A stretch of DNA of 64,000 nt from JAJEBT01 sp965214975 (GTDB lineage Bacteria; Pseudomonadota; Alphaproteobacteria; MPNO01; UBA830), in assembly GCA_965214975.1 (NCBI GenBank), contig OZ244055.1:310001-374000 (forward strand), written 5' to 3'. Made by a program: the position numbers and the translations under genes. Of the stretch, positions 37,165-45,724 are shown one piece after another (the first letter of the stretch is position 1; each line of letters starts with the position of its first letter). The notes under the pieces were generated by a model. The model ran no database searches. It saw only the letters and a program-made list of their open reading frames with translations, and was not told the origin of the DNA.

Positions 37165-37985
37165 TGCGCCGCCATCCACGCGACGGCGCGCGACACCCAG
37201 GGCCCGTCGGCCTCGCCGCCCGCGAGGCTGGCGCCGAAATGGTCCCTGCCGTCGAGAACCGCGACTTCCGCCTCGTCCCCGGCGTTCCGCAGCGCCTCCG
37301 CCATCCGCCGTCCCTGCGTCGCCAGGTGGGGAAAGTCGTCGCTGCCGTAGGCGATCAGGAACGGGCACCGCTGTTCCCCCACGCGAAGGAGGGGGCTGGC
37401 GCTTCGTTCGCTGCCCTCGGGCCCCAGGAATCTGGGGCGCGCCGAAAGGCCGGAGCCCTCCCCGAACAGGTAGACGCCGGACAGCGGCAGGCAGCCGCGA
37501 ACCGCGTCCGGAGCGAGTCCCCGCGCGCTCCGCCAGTCCCGGGTGACGGCCAGCAGGGCCGCGTAGTGGCCGCCCGCGGAATGGCCGCCGACGAAAAGAC
37601 GGGACGGATCCCCTCCGTAGCGGCGGATCTCGCGGCAGACCAGGGCGACCGCGTCGGCCGCGTCGTTCCGTCCCGCCGGAAAGACGTGGCGGGGGGCGAG
37701 ACGGTATCCGGCGGAACAGAACGTGACGCCCGCCGAACCGAGGGCGGGCGCCATGAAGTTCATGTGCTCCTTGTAGCCCGAGGTCCAGCCGCCGCCGTGC
37801 ATGAAGACCAGGACGTCTCCGCCGGGCTCGGCGGCCGGGTGGATCGCGACCGTCTGGTAGGGGTCGCCGCCGTAGGGCAGCTCGTCGGCGGGGACGGCGT
37901 CCGCGCTTCGCCGCGTCACCTCCTCCACGTAGGGCTGCGCGATCTCCGAAAACGGTTCCTGCGGCGGATAGTCCTCGGGCCGCAT
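37161..37985 (-). CDS. Alpha/beta hydrolase, esterase/formamidase type
   Basis: 274 residues with the oxyanion HGGGW motif (about residues 64-68), nucleophile elbow GHSAGG and a late DGRDHFG bearing the catalytic His. This is the hormone-sensitive-lipase/arylformamidase branch. Arylformamidases remove formyl groups from N-formyl compounds. Beside a NicX-like enzyme it could deformylate the ring-cleavage product, the job done by the unrelated-looking NicD in nicotinate breakdown. That is inference, and a simple esterase is equally possible. Confidence 0.8.
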   Translation of the reverse strand: MRPEDYPPQEPFSEIAQPYVEEVTRRSADAVPADELPYGGDPYQTVAIHPAAEPGGDVLVFMHGGGWTSGYKEHMNFMAPALGSAGVTFCSAGYRLAPRHVFPAGRNDAADAVALVCREIRRYGGDPSRLFVGGHSAGGHYAALLAVTRDWRSARGLAPDAVRGCLPLSGVYLFGEGSGLSARPRFLGPEGSERSASPLLRVGEQRCPFLIAYGSDDFPHLATQGRRMAEALRNAGDEAEVAVLDGRDHFGASLAGGEADGPWVSRAVAWMAAH

Positions 37986-37988
37986 CGT

Positions 37989-39053
37989 TCAGCGGGCCAC
38001 CCGCTGGACGATCATGTTCTCGTCCACCAGCCGCCCGCGGTCGATGATCGTGTCGTTGTCCAGAACGACCGTGCAGTCGCGCATCGGCACGTCGTAGTGG
38101 CCCTTGGTCGTGCGCGTGCCGCCGCCCTGGCTGTTGGGACCGGTCGAGAACAGGAAGTTCCCGGGAAACGTCCGCGCCGAGGCGTAGGTCCGGTCGGGGT
38201 CGTCGCCGTAGAGCGCCAGCGCGTCCCAGCGCGCCTGCGGATTCATGCCCCAGCCGAGATGGGAGACGTGATGGCCGTCGAGATCGTCCGGATCCGCCTT
38301 GTTGTCCTCGAGCCAGTGCTCCATCAGCCGCGCGTCCATGCCGCCCGAGATCCGGCCGATGCAGCCGTCCTCGATCTCGAGGCGGATCTCGTCCTGGACG
38401 TAGCGGTTGTAGGGCAGGATGATCATGTCGCCGGGCTGGATGACCACCGTGCCGCGGGCGGACCTCTCGTTGGGAAACGTGTGCACGTGACCGGCGCCCC
38501 AATGGTCGAAGCGTCCGGGGGCGTCCGCGAACCCGTACTGGATCATGGTCGGGTACTCGCCGCACTCGTAGGCGAGATCGGTGCCGGCGTCGCTCGTGAC
38601 CCTGACGGAACCGGTCTCCTCGAGCCGCTTGCCGGCGTGAATCACGGCCTCGCGCAGCCCCGGCGGCGCCATGAGCTGCTCGAGATCGTCCGGCGCGTCG
38701 ATGATCATCAGCACCCGCGTGCCGGCCCCGCGGACCGTCTTCATCCACCTGGTGAACAGCGGAATGTGGAGGCACACGAGCATGTCCGCCGCGCGCAGGG
38801 CCTCCAGCGTTCCCTTGCAGGCGCCGATGGTCTCGACGCCGACCCTGGTCCACGACGGGATCGAGTTGACGCACAGCTCGTAGGCGTCGGCGCCCAGTTC
38901 CGAGGCGGCCGCGAACGACGCCTCGACGTACTCGCGCCGGGAGTTGAGGTCGGAAAGGAGCGCGACGGTTTCCCCTTCCGCGACGTTGCACATCTCGAAT
39001 TCCCTGCGGAACAGCGCCGCGAGCCTGGCCGGGTTCAGTTCCTGCTTGCGCAT
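37989..39053 (-). CDS. 2,5-dihydroxypyridine 5,6-dioxygenase-like (NicX/M29-fold) enzyme
   Basis: This 354-residue protein belongs to the family shared by leucyl aminopeptidase-like M29 peptidases and NicX, which cleaves 2,5-dihydroxypyridine to N-formylmaleamate. His265 (SHLGWG), His319 and Asp321 (GHYDVP) fit almost exactly the iron ligands I recall for Pseudomonas NicX (His265, His318, Asp320), which favours the dioxygenase over a peptidase. ATG 39053 has GGGAGG just upstream. It is the first gene of the minus-strand run and 4 bases separate its stop from the hydrolase ATG. Annotation as a peptidase is the main alternative. Confidence 0.75.
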   Translation of the reverse strand: MRKQELNPARLAALFRREFEMCNVAEGETVALLSDLNSRREYVEASFAAASELGADAYELCVNSIPSWTRVGVETIGACKGTLEALRAADMLVCLHIPLFTRWMKTVRGAGTRVLMIIDAPDDLEQLMAPPGLREAVIHAGKRLEETGSVRVTSDAGTDLAYECGEYPTMIQYGFADAPGRFDHWGAGHVHTFPNERSARGTVVIQPGDMIILPYNRYVQDEIRLEIEDGCIGRISGGMDARLMEHWLEDNKADPDDLDGHHVSHLGWGMNPQARWDALALYGDDPDRTYASARTFPGNFLFSTGPNSQGGGTRTTKGHYDVPMRDCTVVLDNDTIIDRGRLVDENMIVQRVAR

Positions 39054-39299
39054 GGCGAACCTCCCTGTCTGTGAACGTCTGCCGCACGGCGGCAAGCGGC
39101 AGCTTGTTCCGGACGATTGCCGGGTTCGCGGGAAAAATCAACCGGGACGGCGGGCCCGTTCCGCGATCCCGGACCGACCGCAATCGGCGAGCGCGGGACA
39201 CTCCTGCGCCACGGCGACTTCCTTCATGTGGATCGCAACCGCCGAATCCATCCTCGCCAAGGTCCAGCGACTTTTCTTATGCATCTCCGGGACACACCG

Positions 39300-41624
39300 C
39301 TATCGGACTCCAGGGGCGATTGGCACGGCGAGCCGGGCCCTCACTTCATCGTAGACGGGAACGCCTTCGCCCGCCTCGATCGTCACCGCGACACCGTAGC
39401 GGATGCGCTGATCCAGATGGCCGGCCTGCTCACGACAGAACACGCGCAGCAACACCTGCCCGTCGTCGACGAACGGCACTGCCTTGCCGCCCTTGTAGCG
39501 CGCATGAAACACCGAGCCGCGGGGGACCGACTTGTCCGAGGGCTGGACGCTCACTCTCTTCACGCCGACTGCCGTCTCGAGCTTCGTCACGGCATCCACT
39601 TCCAGCTTCGCGCGGCGATAGGCTTGGTGTCGGGAATTGACCGGCGAGAACCACGCGACCGTTATCGTGGCCTCCCGCGGCTCGGTAACCCGTTCCAGGC
39701 TTGGCGGCAGCGGGATTCGATGGATGTTCGCGGTGTGAGCGGCAATGGTTCCGTGCCCGATCAGCGTCGCCCGGTTCGGCGCGCATGACAGAGCCTCGTC
39801 GATGTTCGGGAATCCGTATCCGAGCAGGCGAGCGATATTGTCACGCCTTTCGGTGTGCTTGCCCTGCCCGTGCGGTCCATGGAATTTGTCCAGGAAATCC
39901 CCGCGGTTCCCCCATTTCGCTCGGTGGATAAGCAGCGCCTTGACCGCGACCGCTCGGAACTGCGGATCCATCTCGGCGTGCATCGACCCGCTGTCCTCGT
40001 CCATGAGCGCCTCGAAAAGCCGATGAGCCGCTCTTGTCGCCAGGGCGGTGGCGGCGCTGGTGCCTGTTGTCAGACGCACGTGATCGAGATCGCCCTCCGG
40101 ATGCGGAGACGCCGCCTTCGGTCCGGATCGCCCTCCCGGCTCGGGCACGATGACGAGCGTCCCGCCACCGGCCCGGAATCTCACATGCTCCCGCCCGCCC
40201 GGCAGGTGGATATCCGGCTTGATCACCTTGCGGTGTCCGAGTCCCAGGGCGGAGCTCACGTTGGGAAGCCCTGCCTCCCGTCCATAAGGGTCCACCGCTC
40301 CAGCGCCTCGCGACCCGACGACAGCATCGTCGTGCCATGCGCCGACCGTGACGACGTTGAGCGCTTCCGCCGGAGACAGGAGCGTCCGGTATGCCCTGTG
40401 ATCGGACAGCGCCCGGAGCACGGCTCTCTCCCGATCCTCCGGCGCGGCATCTTCGAAGCTCGTCCAGTCGGGGAACTCGCCTACGGGAAGAGGCCGCTTG
40501 ATGTTGCCGGCGCTCACCAGGAAGAGAAGCCCGTAGCGGTTCGCGAGATGGTCGAGAAGTTTCGCCCACGGACTCATCGGGCCGCTGAAGGGCCGTCCCG
40601 GGTCGCCGAGAGACAGGTTCACGAGAAAAACTTCCGGGGCCGTCGCCCCGCCTTCCCGGTCGCCTTCCTTCATGCGTCGGACGGCGCGATAGATCACGTC
40701 CACCAGAAGTCGGTCGCGTCTCGGCTCCTCGCGAAGACCGTTCCCGGGCGCGTGGAGGACGGGACGCACATGAAGCTTTCGCGAGATGGGAAGCTGGTCG
40801 AGATTCCTGTCCCCATGCAGAATCAGCGAAGCCATCGCCGTACCGTGGTGGCGCTCCGCCACGACGCTCATGGCTTCGAGACCGTCGGGGTCGTCCACCT
40901 CGAGCCGTCCATCGAGAAGTCGATGGTTCTGAATCGGCACGCCATCGAGCAACGCGGCGACGGGCGACAATTCGGCAGGCGGCTCGTCCGGAATGTCCGG
41001 TGCGGTTTCCGTCTCCTCGGCGAGTTCCGGAACGTCGACCGACGACTGCGGACGCAGAAACATCACGTCGTCGCAAACCGCGAGGTGGATTTCCTCGCGC
41101 GCGACGAGACGCGCGATCTCGCGGACCGGCAGGTCGATCAGCGCCGCCTCGTAACAGATCTCCTCGATGACTGCGTGATCGACGATGTTCCCGTCAGCCT
41201 CGGCCACGGCCGCAACGACCCGGCGGAACGCGGTTTCCCGCCGTTCCGGACTTTCGCGGAACCACAGCTCCGCCTCGATTCGGTGTACCGTCGCAGGATC
41301 GGTCTCCATTTCCCGCCAGACTTCAACGGTCTCGTTCGTGAGGCGGTCGACCGGACCCCATGGCCGAACGTCGCGCAGACCTGCGAACAGCTTCCACCAA
41401 GGCGTGAAGCCGCGTGGCGGACCCTCTCCGCGTTGCCAGCGACCCCACAACCGCACCAGCTCGCGCAACGCGCCGACATCGGGCATTGCAAGATAGAGAC
41501 GGCCACCGACCGGCTTGTCCGTTCGAGGCTGTCCCTTCCTGCTCCGGCGGGTATCCGGCTCGAAGAAGTCCTCGTCCGGCTCGAACGCGGCCTCTTCGTC
41601 GGCAAGAAACTCCAGCCCGTCCAC
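39300..41624 (-). CDS. Subtilase (S8) protease, IetS-like; main frame after an apparent frameshift
   Basis: The 774-residue frame carries an intact subtilisin triad: Asp227 (ALLDGVP), His260 (RHHGTA) and Ser523 (GTSAATA), with Asn in SAGN. Its first codons (GTG-GAC-GGG, giving VDGLEFLADE) are in mid-domain of this family. The usual N-terminus lies in another frame just upstream, so the gene looks split by a one-base loss near 41630-41637. Together with the ATPase gene upstream it matches the ATPase plus subtilase pair IetAS, known as a plasmid-stability module and later counted among phage-defence systems. Internal initiation at GTG 41624 could still give a protease. Confidence 0.8.
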   Translation of the reverse strand: MDGLEFLADEEAAFEPDEDFFEPDTRRSRKGQPRTDKPVGGRLYLAMPDVGALRELVRLWGRWQRGEGPPRGFTPWWKLFAGLRDVRPWGPVDRLTNETVEVWREMETDPATVHRIEAELWFRESPERRETAFRRVVAAVAEADGNIVDHAVIEEICYEAALIDLPVREIARLVAREEIHLAVCDDVMFLRPQSSVDVPELAEETETAPDIPDEPPAELSPVAALLDGVPIQNHRLLDGRLEVDDPDGLEAMSVVAERHHGTAMASLILHGDRNLDQLPISRKLHVRPVLHAPGNGLREEPRRDRLLVDVIYRAVRRMKEGDREGGATAPEVFLVNLSLGDPGRPFSGPMSPWAKLLDHLANRYGLLFLVSAGNIKRPLPVGEFPDWTSFEDAAPEDRERAVLRALSDHRAYRTLLSPAEALNVVTVGAWHDDAVVGSRGAGAVDPYGREAGLPNVSSALGLGHRKVIKPDIHLPGGREHVRFRAGGGTLVIVPEPGGRSGPKAASPHPEGDLDHVRLTTGTSAATALATRAAHRLFEALMDEDSGSMHAEMDPQFRAVAVKALLIHRAKWGNRGDFLDKFHGPHGQGKHTERRDNIARLLGYGFPNIDEALSCAPNRATLIGHGTIAAHTANIHRIPLPPSLERVTEPREATITVAWFSPVNSRHQAYRRAKLEVDAVTKLETAVGVKRVSVQPSDKSVPRGSVFHARYKGGKAVPFVDDGQVLLRVFCREQAGHLDQRIRYGVAVTIEAGEGVPVYDEVRARLAVPIAPGVR

Positions 41625-41890
41625 TCTCCGGAGAAGCGCTGGAAGTCTCCTACCGACCCCGCGACCTCCAACACGAGCGCGCGCTCGGGGGCGATGCTCG
41701 ATGGATCGTCGCGAAGCGACATTCCGTCAGCTTCCCGCTCCAGCACGTTCGCAAGGCGGTCGAACTTCGGCCCGAGACGCTCGCCCTGACGTTCCGGGGA
41801 CAGTCTCGGATCACGCGGAACGAAGCGGGGCGATCGTGGCGGATTGCCCTCCTCCGATGCCGGCAGGGGCAGGAGCGGATACTCGGGCAC
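41625..41890 (-). pseudogene. Detached N-terminal part of the subtilase gene
   Basis: From GTG 41890, 7 bases after the ATPase stop, the frame reads MPEYPLLPLP, then SPERQGERLGPKFDRLANVLE and ERALVLEVAGSVGDFQRF. This is the normal N-terminal prodomain-like region of this S8 family. It should continue directly into RRVDGLEFLA, which is in the next frame. One extra C in CTTCTCC would rejoin them. It is either a true mutation, a sequencing error or, less likely, programmed frameshifting. Confidence 0.75.
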
Positions 41891-41897
41891 GGGTGGC

Positions 41898-42878
41898 TCA
41901 GGCGGCGTCCGGTTGACGCGCTCTCGCCTTCCACAGCTTCAACTGCTCGGCAACGATCGCTTTCAGGGATCCCGCGCCCAGCGACAACGCGTGCTGCCTG
42001 CGGATCCCGTTGCAGAACTCTTCCGCCTCGGCATAGCTGACATTGTCCAAAGCCTTGGCAATGGTCTTCGCGCTTGCCCCCAGAGGTTCATCCATCCGCT
42101 TCGCGAACGCCTCGAAGTAGCGGCCGAGCTGCGCCTGGGTCGGCGCCGGCAATTCCAGCCGGAACTGGAAGCGCCGCCAGACCGCCCGGTCCAGGAGCTC
42201 CGAGTGGTTCGAGGCGGCAACGACTACCGTATAGCTTGGCAGATCGTCGACCTGCATCAACAGTGACGTCACCACGCGCTTGATCTCGCCGGTCTCGTTC
42301 GCGTCGCCACGCTCCTTGCCGACTGCATCGAACTCGTCGAAGAACAGAACGCAGGGCGTCGTCCGGGCGTAGTCGAAGACGCGCCGCAACCGGGTCGCCG
42401 TCTCGCCGAGAAAGCTGCCGATGACGGCATCGTAGCGAACGACGAAGAACTGCACCGCCAGCGCCTCCGCGATGGCTTCGGCCAGCGAGGTCTTCCCGTT
42501 GCCCGGAGGGCCAACCAGCAAGACCCGATGACGCGGTTCCAGGCTGTGCGAGCGCAACAGGGAAGCGCGCTGCTGCTCCTCGACGAGTTCCCGGCACACG
42601 CGTTCGCACAAGTCCGGCAGGAACAGGTCTTCGAGACGCTTCCGCGGCATCGTTTCCAGCACGTAGTCCCGCGCGCGAACCGCCGACTCCGGAACCGCAT
42701 GCCTCGCTTGTCCGCCGTTGCCGTTGCTTCGCAGCGCGCGCGCGAGCCGGTCGGCGAGAACGTTGTGCCGCTTGGCACGTTCCTCGGCGATGATCGCTTC
42801 CGTGGCGTTCGCCAGCTCTCTGCCGTCTCCGGAGGCGCCGGCCCGGACCAGGGACACGAGAAGGTCGCTACGAGCCAT
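41898..42878 (-). CDS. AAA+ ATPase, IetA-like partner of the S8 protease
   Basis: 326 residues with an N-terminal helical region, Walker A GPPGNGKT (123-130), Walker B VLFFDEFDAV (177-186), sensor-1 VAASNHSELLD and an arginine-finger-like WRRFQFR. It resembles FtsH/katanin-type AAA cores. The gene directly precedes the protease with a 7-base gap. In the IetAS pair the ATPase is thought to counteract or control the toxic protease. ATG 42878 was chosen. The long shadow frame upstream has no protein character. Confidence 0.82.
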   Translation of the reverse strand: MARSDLLVSLVRAGASGDGRELANATEAIIAEERAKRHNVLADRLARALRSNGNGGQARHAVPESAVRARDYVLETMPRKRLEDLFLPDLCERVCRELVEEQQRASLLRSHSLEPRHRVLLVGPPGNGKTSLAEAIAEALAVQFFVVRYDAVIGSFLGETATRLRRVFDYARTTPCVLFFDEFDAVGKERGDANETGEIKRVVTSLLMQVDDLPSYTVVVAASNHSELLDRAVWRRFQFRLELPAPTQAQLGRYFEAFAKRMDEPLGASAKTIAKALDNVSYAEAEEFCNGIRRQHALSLGAGSLKAIVAEQLKLWKARARQPDAA

Positions 42879-43454
42879 CCCGGTCGCTCCGACGATCCTG
42901 CCGCAGTGCAGGCTTTTCCGCAGCTGCCTCGAGCGGCTGGTTGCTGCGCGAGGTCGGCATGTCCCCCTCCTTGACGCACCGATCGGTCCGGCGCGGAAAC
43001 GGTTCCGGAACCCGGATCGTTGCGGCGACCCGATCCTTGCCGTTCGCGTCCTGCGCCAAGGGCGCTCGACTCGCCATGCAACGATCCGCCCGTCGCATCT
43101 GACAGCAGGTTGGCACCATACCGATCCAGCAGGGCCGTATCAACGACACCGCATGGACGCCCCGGGACTGTCCCGTCCTCGCCGATTACGGCCGATTGCA
43201 GTCGGTCCGGGCCGTGCCTGGGCGGTTTCGGGCGTTGCGTCCGCTGCGCGGAGAAGTCCCGACCGGGCGTCCGGCCCCGCTCCGGTCCGCAGTCCGCGCG
43301 CCGCGGCGAACATCGCCTTGCCGTCGCCCGGCTTCGGAGCCGGGACGCGACGTTCATCCCGGAAGCTGCCGGGCGGCATAACAAGACGTTCCGGAAGCTC
43401 CCGGAGAACGGGCGGCGAGGCCGTCCCGCGCGGCTCGTTTCCCGTCCGGCGGCC

Positions 43455-43488
43455 GGTTCACCCGTCGCCGGACAGGAAACCGGCCCTG
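43455..43488. repeat. Direct repeat, left copy (flanks Rpn gene)
   Basis: This 34-base segment beginning GGTTCACCCGTCGCCGGAC matches 44863-44896 in 31 of 34 positions and the same orientation. The pair brackets the Rpn nuclease region. Confidence 0.7.
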
Positions 43489-43502
43489 ACGCCCTGCGCC
43501 CC

Positions 43503-43539
43503 GCCCTCGGCACGCCACGTCTCCGCCGGTGTCGGCATG
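43503..43539 (-). pseudogene. Remnant of a second Rpn-type gene (C-terminal piece)
   Basis: On the minus strand it encodes MPTPAETWRAEG, matching MPTLAETWRAEG inside the neighbouring Rpn gene. The 37 bases match 43856-43892 at 36 positions. Surrounding sequence has no open reading frame of the family, so it is a decayed partial duplication. Confidence 0.65.
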
Positions 43540-43592
43540 GTCGTGTCCCCCGCTCCCGAACGGCGGTTGCCGCCACGCTCCGGGCCTGCGGA

Positions 43593-43608
43593 GTTTCCGG
43601 CCGGAAAC
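43593..43608. repeat. Perfect 16-bp palindrome downstream of the Rpn gene
   Basis: GTTTCCGG followed by CCGGAAAC makes an uninterrupted palindrome about 30 bases past the Rpn stop. It could be part of a terminator stem or a protein-binding site. No T-run follows on either strand. Confidence 0.5.
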
Positions 43609-43639
43609 CCGCGTCTCCGGTCGTGAACGCGGGCGCCGC

Positions 43640-44621
43640 TCAATGCAGCGGGACGCTCTCGAAGACCTCGTCCAGCGTCCCCGCGTCGAACGCTTTCGCG
43701 ACCCAGATCTCCAGCTCCTCGGAAGTCGCGGCGTCGATTCGCGCCTCCGCCTCCGGCGGCAGTTCGCCGAAACGCCGTTCCAGCACGATGCGCAGCGTCT
43801 TGGCCACGCCTTTCGCCATGCCCTCGGCCACGCCTTTCGCCACGCCCTCGGCCATGCCCTCGGCACGCCACGTCTCCGCCAGTGTCGGCATGATGACCTC
43901 CTTCAAGTGCGATTCGCCCTTCGGCATCAACTCGTCGACCTCGGCACGATCAAGGTCGTGGACAACGGAAACATAGTGCCAGATCTGCTGTCCAAGCAAG
44001 TGGTTCCCGTCGGGGCTGGAAAGGCTCTCCAGGATGTCGCGCAGAACCTCCCCCGGCATCTGTCGGGCCGAGGAGAACTTCAGCGCGCCCAGCCCCGCCC
44101 GCAGAAACGCGTCCTCCGAAAGCCGCTCGAACGGAATGTCCCCGAGGTTGCACACGACATAGGACATGTTCCCCGCAAGCGACGACAGTTCCCCGGGCGC
44201 GTCGTCCATGCCCGGCAGCGAGGTCGGCGCGTTCCATCGCCCGCTGCCGTGATAGACGACCAGGGGGATGACCAGCGGCAAGGGCTGCGCGTCACGCTGG
44301 CGCTCGATGCGGTCCCAGAGACCCATCATGCAGTGCGCGATCTGGAAGCGCGTTTTCCGCTCGGCGGTGCTCTTGTGCTCGAGAAGGACGTAGGCGGTGG
44401 ACGGCGTCCCCCGGAGCAGGTCCACCTCGTACAGGCCGTCGCTGTGGAGGGCCCGGAGCTCGTCGTCGAGGAAGGTCCCGTCCGCCGGCCGCGCCGGCCC
44501 TGTCGGAGAAGTGGGCGGTGTACGCGGCGGGAAGCAGGTCGCGGATCATCCGGTCCGCCATCCGCGGATCCTGCGAAAGAGCCCGGAACAACCGGTCGTG
44601 CGGTGTCGTCAGATCGGCCAT
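43640..44621 (-). pseudogene. Rpn-family PD-(D/E)xK nuclease/transposase-like gene, frameshifted
   Basis: From ATG 44621, with GGAGGGGG upstream, the frame reads ADLTTPHDRLFRALSQDP and on to AHFSDR, the standard Rpn N-terminus. Near 44505 it shifts. The next frame continues DGTFLDDELRALHSDGLYEV, then DLLRGTPSTAYVLLEHKS with the nuclease Asp and ExK, and runs to the stop at 43640. Removing one G from the GGG after GACA restores one frame of about 325 residues. Rpn proteins are recA-independent recombination-promoting endonucleases. The C-terminus has a 12-bp tandem repeat coding AEGVAKG-type units. A downstream start (GTG 44425) would retain the ExK residues but lose the N-terminus. Confidence 0.8.
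43803..43862. repeat. Five 12-bp tandem units in the Rpn gene
   Basis: GCCACGCCTTTC and GCCATGCCCTCG variants repeat five times in register. They encode alternating AKG(V/M) and AEG(V/M) residues in a predicted helical C-terminus. Such tracts are common in this family and can change length by slippage. Confidence 0.85.
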
Positions 44622-44862
44622 GGTGCCCCCTCCGAAACGCCCCGCCTCGCCGGCGCGGCCTTGCGGCCTCTCCGCCGCGACACTTGTTCGTATCATGTCT
44701 TCTGTGGGAATACAAGACGAATTCAAGGTCCACGGAAAAATTTTCTGTCGTGACCGGGCGCCGGCGACGGGTGCGGTCCCGCTTCCCGGGGCACGGACTG
44801 CCGCCCGGACCGACGAAACGCGTTCCCGAAAACGCATTCCCGAACGCCCTGCCGGACGGGCC

Positions 44863-44896
44863 GGTTCACCCGTCGCCGGACGGGAATTCGGCCCTG
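44863..44896. repeat. Direct repeat, right copy (flanks Rpn gene)
   Basis: It matches 43455-43488 in 31 of 34 positions and the same orientation. It ends about 40 bases before the glutamine amidotransferase start. Confidence 0.7.
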
Positions 44897-44938
44897 CGGA
44901 CGGTTGCGTTCGCCGGGCCGCCGTGCTATCAGGCGGCC

Positions 44939-45724
44939 ATGTCGGACAGTCCTGTCGTGCCGGTTGTCGGGGTCTCGGCAAGCCGCCATTTCATGCCTTC
45001 GCACACCCTGCCGCATCACGGTGCCGGAGAACGCTACGTCCTCGCGGTTTCGGGCGGGGCCGGCGCGCTGCCCGTCGTCGTCCCCGCGCTCGGGGAGGAT
45101 CTCGACGCCGCCGCGCTCGCCGACCGGCTCGACGGGCTGTTCCTGACCGGCGGCCGGGCCAACGTCGAGCCGCATCACTACGGCGGTCCGCCCTTTCCCG
45201 ACGACGAGATCCGCGACCCGCTCCGCGACCGGACCGTCCTGCCGCTGGTCCGCGAGTGCGTGGCCCGCGGCGTTCCGGTGTTCGGCTCCTGCCGCGGCAT
45301 CCAGGAGATCAACGTCGCGCTCGGCGGCACGCTCCACTACCGCACGCATCTCGTGCCCGGCCACGACGACCACCGCATGCCCAGGGAGGGCGACATCGAG
45401 CACAAGATGGGCCCCCGCCATCCGGTGGTGATGGCCGAGAACGGGCTGTTCCACCGGCTCCTCGGCGCGCGCGAGGCCGTCGTCAACTCCCTGCACGGCC
45501 AGTCCGTGGACGCGGTGGCCCCGGAGCTCGAGGTGGAATGCGTGTCGCCGGACGGCGTGATCGAGGGGCTGAGCCGCCCCGGGACGTTCTGCGTCGGCGT
45601 CCAGTGGCACGTCGAGTGGCGCTACGAGACCCACGCGCTGTCCAGCGCGCTGCTCCGGGCGTTCGGCGACGCCTGCCGCGGGCGGGCCATGGAACGGACG
45701 GGATACCCGGTCGCCGCCGAATGA
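44939..45724 (+). CDS. Class I glutamine amidotransferase, PuuD/gamma-glutamyl-GABA hydrolase type
   Basis: 261 residues with the peptidase C26 pattern: VGVSASRHFMPSHTLPHHG near the start, LDGLFLTGGRANVEPHHYG, the Cys nucleophile in GSCRGIQEINVALGG, and the His-x-Glu dyad in VQWHVEW near the end. It would hydrolyse a gamma-glutamyl amide in the cytoplasm, as in polyamine breakdown. No other polyamine genes are near. ATG 44939 was chosen. Its stop overlaps the exonuclease start (ATGA). Confidence 0.88.
   Translation: MSDSPVVPVVGVSASRHFMPSHTLPHHGAGERYVLAVSGGAGALPVVVPALGEDLDAAALADRLDGLFLTGGRANVEPHHYGGPPFPDDEIRDPLRDRTVLPLVRECVARGVPVFGSCRGIQEINVALGGTLHYRTHLVPGHDDHRMPREGDIEHKMGPRHPVVMAENGLFHRLLGAREAVVNSLHGQSVDAVAPELEVECVSPDGVIEGLSRPGTFCVGVQWHVEWRYETHALSSALLRAFGDACRGRAMERTGYPVAAE

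Larger units (their letters stand above)
42879..43639. other. Gap with decayed Rpn fragments and repeats
   Basis: Some 760 bases without an intact gene. The right half holds a 37-base copy of the Rpn gene's C-terminal region (43503-43539), a direct repeat also found beyond the Rpn gene (43455-43488), and a perfect 16-bp palindrome (43593-43608). The left half probably includes the promoter of the IetA-like gene but shows no clear motif. Confidence 0.5.
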
